A stretch of 64,000 nt of DNA from Lepidodermella squamata (taxonomy: Eukaryota > Gastrotricha). The DNA lies in contig JBLDXI010000054.1 in assembly GCA_047495785.1 (NCBI GenBank), forward strand, positions 3,596,001 through 3,660,000, written 5' to 3'. The position numbers and the translations under genes are program-made. The notes below the pieces were generated by a model, which did not search any database, had not been told where the DNA came from, and worked only from the letters and a program-made list of their open reading frames with translations. Below, piece by piece: positions 1 through 10,204 of this stretch; the first letter of the stretch is position 1; each line of letters opens with the position of its first letter.

Positions 1-277
1 GCGCGCACGAGCGACTGCCGAAACAACAGAAAGCGGCGCAGTAAAAACAACACCGCCACTGCACTTGTTGGATCCGAATTCACTAAAAGACACGGCTCAT
101 TAGCCGGCCAACTTTTCTACTTTATAGATAGATGTAATCATACACCTCGATTTATTAACAGGACCATTAAGACTACTCAATTCAGTGCTAACTAAGCGCC
201 ATGCTTATCATTAATAATACTTTCGAATTGGAGAAAAAGAAATCAGGTGCTAATGTGAATGTAAAAAATAAACTCAC

Positions 278-620
278 TCGATGAATTGCCTGTTTTCACA
301 AGCTTCATAGTCAGCGTTGGAAATGAGGCAACAAGTTCTTTGAACAGCAGTTGTAAATCGTGCCACGTGCATCCTGCTACTTTGTAACTCTGCAGTTCCA
401 GAATAATTTCGTCAGGTTTGATGGTGCCGCTGTGAACACGAATTTTGTCGCTTTTGAAAGATGCGATATAGCAAAATTGGCCATATTCAGCCCCGCCTTT
501 GACAGGAAGCAGATTGCTACCAGGCGCATCGCCTGAATCTCTTTCCACCGATATCAAAACATCGTGAATTTTCTGCGTCCAGTATTTGCGATTTTTTCCG
601 TTTGATCGGTCATTTGACAT
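278..620 (-). CDS. MAGI-like scaffold protein, first coding exon (N-terminal PDZ)
   Basis: The 5' coding exon starts at the ATG at 620 and probably ends at a GTGAGTT donor (277-271). The translated exon resembles the N-terminus of MAGI scaffolds (membrane-associated guanylate kinase, inverted): a YWTQKIHDV segment in place of HWTSRVHE, the GGAEYGQF loop matching GGAEHGEF, then DEIILELQSYKVAG and TMKLVKTG as the last PDZ strands. MAGI proteins organise junctions and synapses at the membrane through several PDZ and two WW domains. Those domains would lie beyond the left edge and are not visible here. The reading frame stops at 243 when read through the donor, which fits an exon edge. No second exon is recognisable in bases 1-270. 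The family call rests on one short domain. Confidence 0.55.
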
Positions 621-827
621 CTTCAGTTATTTTCATGCAATTAATAACGGGAATGGTGCAATTTCAGCCAAAAAGTTTATCTGAATATCAGCAGCGATGC
701 GATCGGTTGTAAATGCATGATTAAAACATAGCACTATAAAAATGATCCAAATTATTAGCCTGTTGTCGTTAGAACACCGATTAAAGATTATTAGGAACCG
801 CGTCGATTTAACGCTAGGACGAGTCAT

Positions 828-2275
828 GTTACCTGAGTATTTTATAGTTTCCTTCGACTTCTATATCGGGCGTAAAAGATCTATTTTGAATTCGACGTGT
901 TTCGCACCGAGGTTACATTAACCAGGCAAAAACGAATGCAATGAACTTATTCGCAGGCTAGTGGAGTAATGAGTAACTAAAGCGGTAGTTTTCTATCTGA
1001 TATCTGATAGCTGTTCCCAATATAATAAGAAAAATACTTCATGGAGCACTTTGCCGACACTCATCTAAATTAAACGAGCAATAACTCGAGACAGAACAAT
1101 AACTGGCAACCGAGAAAGTATAACCGACACAGCCGACGAAGTCACATGGAACTGCCTCACCTGCCCTCAGTACTCAGTGCTCAAAAGTTAAGAGCTATTG
1201 GAGTGCAGAGTAAAGATTAGTACCATTAGTATGGGCAAATGATAAAAGTGGCCAAAGGTAAGCGTTATGGGTAAAAATATGTAGCAATATAGTTTGAAAC
1301 GTAAGATGTATCAAGTTGATAACATAACTGCACCTTATATCCTAAAACATGATATTTATATGGGATTTGGAATTCGGAGTTCTGAGTGCCTTCAATCTTC
1401 AATATCATGGCAAATATTCCGTAAAGATTCATTAGCCATCAGCTATTACACAGAGAGCAGAGCATCATAAACGCAAGAATAGCGCATGCCATAAAAAATG
1501 ACAAGAAATGCGACCTCCCAAGAGAATTCATATCGCAGTCATAGTCTTATAAACCCCAGAATGAGCCGCTACATTAGCTAGGCAGAGTCTCTTGGGAAAT
1601 GCGTGGGCCAAAAGAATCACGTAAAAAATTCAATTTTGAATTTTTGCGTTGGCACAACAGCAATCGGCCTTGATGCATATAATTAAGAACACCATAATAA
1701 TCATGAACAATATTTAAAAATTGCTTTACAAAATTTTTCCAAATTGTGGCGGGAAATTCATTGGCGGCAAGTTCATCTTCTCAGCTCAAACCTTTTGAAA
1801 AGTGTATCGACTGGTATCGCTTCCAGCTAGGTCCCTGACGGAGTGTATCGCGACTTTAATTGCGAGTTTCTGACACGCATACGCCCGCAGCCACCGCTTA
1901 AGGAGGTAGACTTGGATGGCCTACAGTGTCGAATTCGTAAAAAACGTTTTATCCGTAATGTAGTTTTCTAGCTTTTGTATACGATTGTGACAAGAGTCCC
2001 GTTTAAACCGTCGCTACTGCGGCCAGCGATGTTTTGGGTTTCGGATTCCAATTTTCAAACATGCCTAGGCATATATTGGGGCGACTTGAGATTGGGTTTG
2101 CAATTGCTACTATCTTTTTCATCGCATTCAAGCTCTAAGCGTGTTGCTTGTTGTTCCAGCTAGAAGATTCAAACGACTGTTCCTTATTTGCTACTCTTGT
2201 TTGCTTTAACGACGTACGTATATGACAAATTGTACTCTTCAAAGTTTAGAATCTTTATCTGTACATTCACTGTAA
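828..2275. other. Intergenic, no gene seen
   Basis: No reading frame here resembles a protein family and none shows exon structure. The interval lies between the start of the leftward MAGI-like gene and the start of rightward MCM2, so it should hold both promoters. No clear TATA box or repeat was identified. Confidence 0.5.
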
Positions 2276-5200
2276 ATGTCGGGAAAAAGGCGCAATGCTC
2301 ATGCTCGTCGCCGGGAACTTTCTCCCTCTGCTGAGCCGACAGACCGGACGTTCGACGAATTGTCCGATTTGCTGAATGTTCATCCTGTTGAGGATGAGTC
2401 TGAGGGAGAGGATCTATTTGGCGATAACATGGAAAGGTCAGCAATCCTTCTTTAATTGCTTTGTCAAATATTCTAAATGATTAATCATATTACAGGGACT
2501 ACCGCCCGATTCCAGAGCTCGATACATACGAAAACGACGGGGCAGACGAAGAGGACGTTTCAGAGCTGTCAGTCGCAGGTCGCCAAGCGGCGGAGCGTGA
2601 GCTGCGAAAGCGGGACCGTTCTCGGGTAGCTGGAGCCGGTCGCATGCGATTTGGGCTTTTATATGGTATGTGTTTACAAGCCTAATAATTATCGTTTCCA
2701 ATAAACTTTTGTGAGTAGAATCCGACGAAGAAGATGAAGCTGACGAAGAGGAACCTGAAACAGAACAAACTATTCGAAAACGCAAACCACCTGTTGAAGC
2801 TGGAGAAGAAGAAGTGAGTCTTTGCTACATTAAGTTCAATTTCTTCATTGCATATGTGGTTGCTAGCAAATTGAAAGCATCGAAAATTTGGAAGATCTGA
2901 AGGGTCACGAGGTGCGTGAATGGGTCCGCATGCTTGGCCCTCGTCGCGAAATCTACAATCGCTTTAAAAATTTCTTACGAAGCTGCACTACTGAGAGCGG
3001 TCAGAGCCATTTCCGCGAACTCATCAAGCAGATGGTTGAAAGTAGGTTGAGCTTATGCATGCGCGTTAAATGTTTCATCCAATTGTTTCCAGATTACGAA
3101 CAGAGTTTCCATGTCGACTACGAGAAGTTGGCGGCCGCTGAAAAGGTGTTGGCTTACTTCCTCCCCGAAGCGCCGCAAGAGGTTCTTCAGATTTTCGACG
3201 AAGCCGCTCGCGATTTCGTCCTTGCTCACTACCCGACATACGAACGCGTCGCACACGCCATTCATGTTCGCATCACTCAAATGCCAGTCATCGAAGAAAT
3301 TCGCTCGCTGCGATTCTGCCACGCCAATAAGCTTATCCGTACCTGCGGTGTCGTGACAAGTTGCTCGTCTGTCATTCCTCAGTTGACCCTGGTGAAATAC
3401 GACTGCGCGAAATGCGGTTTCGTTCTCGGCCCATTCTCGATCATCGGCGAAGATGAAGCCAGGCCAGGAACTTGCCCCGAATGTCAGAGCGGCGGACCTT
3501 TCGATGTTAATATGCAAGAAACCGTCTACCGCAACTACCAACGTATCACAATCCAAGAAAGCCCTGGCCGCGTGCCAGCTGGTCGTCTGCCCCGGTCGAA
3601 GGAAGCCATCCTCCTCGACGATTTGGTCGACAGCTGTAAACCAGGCGACGAAATCGAGCTGACTGGCATCTACGCTATCAGTTTTGAAACCACCCTTAAC
3701 GCATCAACTGGTTTCCCGGTTTTCGCCACCCTGTTTTACGCTAACAGCATCTTGAAACGCGAAGATAAGAACGCAGCGTCTCATTTGACCGACGACGATG
3801 TTCGCGAATTGAAGCGCCTTGCCGCCACTGATTCGATCATCGATCGCATTATTGCGAGCATTGGCCCGTCAATCTACGGCCACGACGACATTAAACGCGC
3901 CCTTGCCGTTTCGATGTTCGGCGGCGAGCCGAAAAACCCGGGCGGTAAGCACAAGCTGCGTGGTGATATCAATGTCCTGCTTTGCGGTGATCCTGGTACT
4001 GCGAAGTCTCAATTCTTGAAGTACACCCACAACACGGCGCCTCGTTGCGTTTACACGACTGGCCAGGGCGCGTCGGCTGTTGGTTTGACAGCCTACGTCC
4101 ATAAACACCCGCAAACCCGCGAGTGGACCCTCGAAGCCGGTGCGATGGTGCTCGCCGACCGCGGCATTTGCGTAATCGACGAGTTCGATAAAATGAACGA
4201 CGCCGATCGTACATCGATCCACGAAGCTATGGAGCAGCAGTCGATCTCGATTTCAAAGGCCGGCATCGTGACGTCACTTCAAGCCCGTTGCGCTGTTATC
4301 GCCGCGGCCAATCCGATCGGCGGCCGTTACGACGCTTCGATGACATTCGCCGATAACGTCGACCTAACCGAGCCGATTTTGTCCCGTTTCGATTTGCTAT
4401 GCGTCGTTCAAGACCGCGTTGATCTCGTCGAGGATGATAACATCGCTCGTTTCGTGTTGAACAGCCACATGAAGAACCACCCGACATCAGCTGCGATGGA
4501 AAACGAGCTCGAGCTGTTGGACGAGCCGTCTATCCAGCGTTCGAACGCCTTCGAGCCGCTGCCTCAGGATATTTTGAAGAAGTACATCACCTTCGCCCGA
4601 GAACGTTGCCATCCCGAGTTGGTCAACATCGATCAGGACCGTATTTCTCGAATGTACTCCGACCTGCGCCGCGAGGCCCTGGCTACCGGGTCGATTCCGA
4701 TCACGGTTCGTCACATCGAGTCGGTTGTTCGTGTTTCAGAGGCGTACGCTCGCATGCGCCTTCGCGACGTTGTCACTGAGGCTGATGTTTCGCTGGCGAT
4801 GCGGACCATGTTGGAAAGTTTCATTGCCACGCAGAAATTTTCGCACCAGAAGCAGATGCGCCGCACGTTTTCGCGCTATTTGAACTACAATCGCGACAAC
4901 GCCGAACTGCTGCTGTTTTCGCTGCGTCAATTGGCGCGTGATCAAATTGCGTTCGAACGCAGCCGCTTGGCTGACCCAAATGCCGTTGTCGAGCGAGTTG
5001 AAATTCCTGAAGATGACTTGCTTGAAAAGGCAAGCTTTACATTTTATTCGGGTTTTCTTATAGAATTTGCGCTAAAATTGACATTTTTTAAATTCACCTT
5101 AATTAAATTTTTTAAATTGAAAATTAAATGTAGGTAATTTGGCCATTCCACATGCTTAGTTTATTGAAAGGTGCCAAACTTGATATTTTTCTAATTTCTT

Positions 5201-5450
5201 TGCTTATTGTGTATTTTATGCGAATATTTTGAAAAAATTTGACGATAAATTTTAAAGTGGATTTTTAAAAAAAAAATTCTATTTAAATTTTTATCAAAAT
5301 TACTTATCGATTTCTTCAATTTTTCAATTTTAGGCTCGTCAGTTGGGCATCAGCGCTCCTTTCGTAACGAATTTCTACGAGAATGCGTCTTTCCACGCCA
5401 ATCACTTCCGTTACGATGCGTCTAAGAAGATCATCGTTCAAACTTTCTAG
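2276..5450 (+). CDS. MCM2: DNA replication licensing factor MCM2
   Basis: Six exons: 2276-2436, 2496-2665, 2719-2813, 2867-3041, 3093-5029 and 5334-5450, giving 884 aa (human MCM2 is 904). MCM2 is a subunit of the MCM2-7 hexamer, the replicative DNA helicase loaded at origins in the nucleus. Visible landmarks are the acidic/basic N-terminal tail with [11 protein letters not shown] and [15 protein letters not shown], the [12 protein letters not shown] block, a CAKC/CPEC zinc finger, Walker [10 protein letters not shown], Walker [11 protein letters not shown], the arginine finger in LSRFD, and the C-terminal FARYL-like segment ([17 protein letters not shown]). The 51-nt intron 3042-3092 is a multiple of three without a stop, so unspliced RNA stays in frame. 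The last intron (5030-5333, 304 nt) begins GCAAGC and is a GC-AG intron; without it the conserved KARQLGI junction is lost. A possible AATAAA lies at 5698. Confidence 0.97.
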
Positions 5451-5718
5451 AAACCGTCCGATCTCTGTTGCCGCTAGTGCTGATTTCAAAAATTCCTGCT
5501 TCCTAACAGTACAGATGATTACGTTCCAGATTATTGACGATCAATTTTCTCTTATTACGTTTCAATGTTTTTAAAACGATCGTGGCTGATATAGCACGGT
5601 TAACAGCCTTATCTCATTGCATGCTTTGATCTTTTATCCGTCTTGCCTGAACTGTCTAAAATTGTCGGTGTAATAGAAATATACTGGATATAGCCTGAAT
5701 AAAAATCGTATTCTTCCT

Positions 5719-5971
5719 CACAGATGCTATTGTGATAACGAGTGGGCGACTCGAGGGTGTGCAATTGGTATTTCCTAATATCGCAGACGTGCTTGCCGTG
5801 TTTGCTCAAAGGGACCGTAAACAAATCGCGACTTGGCAATGTCAAAAGGTTAGCGCACCAAACGCTGCACCGGTAGTACCGCCGCCTATAACAGTTCGCG
5901 GCTTTTACCGTCCGGATGGCATTGCTCGAGAGAATGAGGAAATATTTACTCGCAGAGTGAAGCGACTCTGA
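5719..5971 (+). CDS. Possible terminal exon of an unknown gene
   Basis: An open stretch following a TCCTCACAG acceptor-like sequence ends at TGA 5969-5971 and encodes about 83 residues, including LVFPNIADVLAVFAQRDRKQ and a proline patch (VVPPP). I do not recognise it. Amino-acid composition looks coding-like, but no upstream exon is convincing between MCM2 and this point. It could be a remnant, or the 3' exon of a gene whose other exons are too short to see. Confidence 0.22.
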
Positions 5972-6590
5972 AGCAACAAGATCATAAAAGGTGCGGTGTC
6001 TTGTTTCGCGAGCGCAAGCGCGAGTCGAGTAGCGTGTGGATAAAAGTCAACCCGTGTGGATGAAGAAATGGCGTATTATATCATTACTTATCTCGGCAAT
6101 GAACATTCGCGTAGCAAATTGCGGTTATACGCGGTTATATACCTACTTCAGGTTGCCCATTTCCTATTACCTTCCATCAGCAATAGCTATTATTCGTTCA
6201 AGGTAATGACCAATTTTCTCATAGAATCTCGTCCTATAAAAAGAACGAATACCATATTGTTTTACCGATGGTTTTATTTTGTTCACCCAAATCCGAGTTT
6301 CACATATCAACAGCAGATAATTTCAGGGGGCCATACAGCGTGCTCCATAAATTGCGCGACCGATATTTTAATATCACAACTTTATTCAGATAATTATTTA
6401 ACAAAATTTAACGTACAAGAAGCATTTCCTATCTATTATCCGCGCTAGAAATGGAAAATTTATTGGAGAAAACCTGAAAAAAACCCGATGGTAATTGAAT
6501 CGGTAACTACCGGTATTTTAACTAGTTTGACCTAATTTCTCCGGATTTTTATCGCCATTTATCACCTTTAATTATATTATTTCAGATCCC

Positions 6591-6694
6591 TTTTCATGGA
6601 TTTCCTTTAGGACACCCGGTATAGGACACATAGCATAGGACCCAGCGAAGAAACTCAGTCCTTTGAGACATCCAGCCTAAATATAAAATTCAAC
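6591..6694 (+). repeat. 104-bp direct repeat, copy 1
   Basis: The 104-bp sequence starting TTTTCATGGATTTCC and ending TAAAATTCAAC is identical to 7091-7194, exactly 500 bp away. The two copies bracket the MCM2-derived fragment. The sequence resembles no known family to my eye. Confidence 0.97.
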
Positions 6695-7095
6695 ATTGCT
6701 CGTTTCGTGTTGAACAGCCACATGAAGAACCACCCGACATCAGCTGCGATGGAAAACGAGCTCGAGCTGTTGGACGAGCCGTCTATCCAGCGTTCGAACG
6801 CCTTCGAGCCGCTGCCTCAGGATATTTTGAAGAAGTACATCACCTTCGCCCGAGAACGTTGCCATCCCGAGTTGGTCAACATCGATCAAGACCGTATTTC
6901 TCGAATGTATTCCGACCTGCGTCGCGAGGCCCTGGCCACCGGGTCGATCCCGATCACGGTTCGTCACATCGAGTCGGTTGTCCGTGTTTCTGAGGCGTAC
7001 GCTCGTATGCGCCTTCGCGACGTTGTCACCGAGGCTGATGTTTCGCTGGCGATGCGGACCATGTTGGAAAGTTTCATTGCCACGCAGAAGTTTTC
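6694..7095 (+). pseudogene. Duplicated MCM2 fragment between direct repeats
   Basis: Bases 6694-7095 align without gaps to MCM2 bases 4441-4842 in the main exon. There are 11 substitutions in 402 bp, at MCM2 positions 4444, 4636, 4657, 4669, 4684, 4696, 4729, 4738, 4753, 4777 and 4837. Every one is at a third codon position and is synonymous, so the encoded segment (from [13 protein letters not shown] to FIATQKFS) is unchanged. Ten of the 11 lie in the second half. Both edges share short identity with the surrounding repeat (about 4-5 bp: CAT/AACAT on the left, TTTTC on the right). The fragment has no start, ATPase core or C-terminus and is probably not a gene on its own. Confidence 0.95.
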
Positions 7096-7194
7096 ATGGA
7101 TTTCCTTTAGGACACCCGGTATAGGACACATAGCATAGGACCCAGCGAAGAAACTCAGTCCTTTGAGACATCCAGCCTAAATATAAAATTCAAC
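7091..7194 (+). repeat. 104-bp direct repeat, copy 2
   Basis: Identical to 6591-6694 over all 104 bases. It follows the MCM2 fragment directly, sharing TTTTC with it. Confidence 0.97.
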
Positions 7195-7567
7195 TCATCT
7201 TGCGCATTACTGCTAAAGCCCATAACATTCTTGAATAATTTAAATATTAGCAGACAGGTGGAAAAATCTCGATTAATCATCGACAGGGCAACGTACAGCA
7301 CGTGGCAACGCATCGTATTTGATATTGATGACTCACTCAAACTTGAACGTTTCCTTCTAGGTATCGATTCCATTAAGCTTGGGCAATAGGTTTTTAATAA
7401 TTCAAAAACCAGGCGTGAGTCAACGCATTTCTGCTACAGATATTATTTTCGAGAAAAGTACAAAATCTGCTTGGATACCTACACTTGAATACTGAATACA
7501 TTATACCTCAAAACGTTAGAACACCCGATTATCATGTCTTGGTCCTGATCTTTGCAGAGCTGCTCTA

Positions 7568-8765
7568 ATGAAAATGAAAGCCTGGGTCCTCAATCTATTC
7601 ACGATATCAACATTGCAGCGTTGTTTAGTGACCAGCTCGCTAACCTGGCTGCTATCAATCATCGCCTACCATTTCATTCCACCCTTCCAATCGCTGGTCG
7701 AAGATGTGTTCATTTTCAACGCTCGTCCAACAACTTACTACTACGCGATCACTCCCGCATGGGAACAGCCATCTAAATCGAACAATCGCCCAGCAGGCAT
7801 TTTCAATTCAATCAACCCGATGAATGGGGTGGAAATCGCTGAAAATTTAACGGATATCGCGCTACCTGAACGAAGGGTGGCTATTACGTATGCCGATCGG
7901 TGTTGCTTGCATTCGAAGAGCATCATGTGCAAATCAGCCATTGCGAACGGCTTTTCGGAATGCATCGCCCACAGTCGCCTATCGATCGATCCGGTGTTTG
8001 CCGCGCAAAACGAGGCGATCTTGAAACAAAAACGAGGCGGAGGATACTGGTATAAATCCGATCCGATAAAAATTACTTGAATCTACAATTATTTTTTATG
8101 ATAGGTTGTGGAAACCTTACGTCATTTTCAAGTCCCTTTTGAACTTGAACGACGGCGATTTCCTGATGTATTGCGATGCTGGGTCTTATTTCATCGCCAA
8201 TGCGGAACCTTTGTTCAACTATGCCAAAAACTTGAACCAGTAAGCTAGAAGCAAATTAAGGTCCTCGGAATTGATTTCTTTATTCTATAGGGACATTGTC
8301 GTCTTTCAGTTGTCGCCAAACGCCGGGAGGGCAGAACGGAAATTTACGAAGCATGACGCGTTTGTGCTGATGAACTGCACCGACGAAGCTAAATGCTTGA
8401 ATTCGACGCAAAGATTGGCTACTTTCATACTATTGCGCAAATCATTTACCTCGATACGTTTCGCCTCGCAATATCTTGCTTACGCAACTGATCCTCGCCT
8501 TATTACAGACGCCAAGAGCCAGCTAGGTTCGGAAGGGTCTGATTTTGTTGATCACCGGCATGACCAAAGCGTTCTGTCACTGCTATCGAAAAAATGGGGC
8601 ATCGAAGCTTGGCCTGTAAGAATTATTCGAATCATAATTTTTTATTTTCAATTTGCTTTTTTATAGGATCCTAGCCAGTATGGCATGAATGACCCTGGCC
8701 CTACTTCCGACATATCACGTGACATCGGAGGGAAATTACTGGCGTTGCATAGATACAAATTCTGA
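7568..8765 (+). CDS. Putative type II membrane glycosyltransferase-like protein
   Basis: Four exons, 7568-8049, 8105-8239, 8291-8615 and 8667-8765, give 346 aa. A hydrophobic segment near residues 22-40 (SLTWLLSIIAYHFIPP) looks like a signal anchor, suggesting a Golgi-type topology. The body has motifs that I associate with a hypothetical nucleotide-diphospho-sugar transferase family seen mostly in bacteria: GGGYWLWKPYV, then LNDGDFLMYCDAGSYF (DxG-like), then KHDAFVLM and HRHDQSVLSLL. The first intron splits the YWLW codons, which supports the splice model. Sugar donor and acceptor cannot be told. AATAAA lies near 8850. The assignment rests on motif memory, not on a search. Confidence 0.6.
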
Positions 8766-10204
8766 TGAATCATGTCCTTAGTTCCAAGAGGTGCTCGATT
8801 GTACAAATCCGTTTTTTTTACATCTGCCGTAGTAAATTATTATTTACTCAATAAAATTTCGTTTTAGTAAAATGAATGAATTTTTACTTGGGTATAATAA
8901 GATCAATCAAGTTTTTGAGTTGTTTTTCGATCCCCAATGTAGCTTTTTTCCTGCTGGATTTGCCTGGCAAGTGCGTTGTTTTTGCGAGCCGGGCGCCGCG
9001 CTATTGACCAAATCTAGAGGCGCCGCTGTGCCAGCAGCAGAAGATTTTCTCCTGCACAGTATGGTCACCCTTCAAACAACAATCGCGGTGTGGCAATTGT
9101 GCATTATTTTAACACGCCAAAAGTAATACATCATCATTGTAATGATGATCGAAACATGCATCCGCTCTACACGCAAGAACATAAACATTTTTCTGCTGGC
9201 GATGATGATGGCCACATGCATGCGCGCGTGTGTTTGTCTACTTTTAGCTGCCGCTAAAATAATAATGTTATTATTATTTTCTTCCAGGCAGCAAGCGCGA
9301 CGAGATGCGCTCTTGTTTATAGAACATATGACGAATAAAACGAAGCGATGATTGCGGCAAAATAACGCGTGAAACCGATGTACCACATAATGCAGGTAAG
9401 AAAAAAAAGCGCGAGTTATAAATCGTTCACAAACGTAAATATTATTGCTACATGCATATTATCTAACAATTTTCACCACCTCAAGTCACTTGTAACAGGT
9501 ATTTTATTACCTCTATAAGCCGAAGCGCAACCCGTGTTTCGCGGAGGTGTTGCGAAAACCAGACTTTTTATTGTTTTCTTCCGGATTATTTTTCATTATC
9601 CGTCTCGTACAAAGAGGAACTAACAGCGCTTATTAGGTGCATTTCTTAAATAATCAAACGCGAGGAACGTCCTGGTTTCAAAGTATGCAAATCATTTTTT
9701 TCGGAATCTTCATAGCGCTTTGGGATTTGCGAGACGTTTGTTTTTTTTGGAAATTTTCCTGAAATGTTTTTTTTTGCTGTTAGAAATACAGCTAAAATTA
9801 CGTGCAAATTATCAAATGATGAGGTGTCATCAACTTGCGCGACATTTTCGCTACGACAATGGCGCAAATCCTAGCAAATTTTAAATTTGTACCTATCTAC
9901 GAAATTCTTCGAATAAGTAGAATGTTCCTTTTATTGAGGACAGCGGGGCGTTTTGAAGTTGCCCCGGGCGCAGTTTTTTATGCAGAATTTTTGGGCCATG
10001 ATTTCTATTACGCGAAATTAACTCGTTGTGTATTTATTTTCCAGCGCACTAATATCGTGCAGTTGCGGGGCGCGCGTGAAAAATAAATATTTTTCTCGAA
10101 TTTTTCTATTGTTTTTCATCATTTGAACGGCATATAAAAATGCAAATGCCATTTAAATCAGTTTTTCGTTTTATAGAAATTCGCCGCCGCTAAACGCAAC
10201 GCGT
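8766..10204. other. Intergenic, no gene seen
   Basis: After the glycosyltransferase polyadenylation signal I see no supported gene. Short frames on both strands around 9070-9390 overlap each other and lack any domain. Confidence 0.5.

Noticed and set aside
3053-4945. Several open frames on the minus strand and other plus frames inside MCM2
   Set aside because: They are shadows of the conserved MCM2 frame, with no independent family resemblance.
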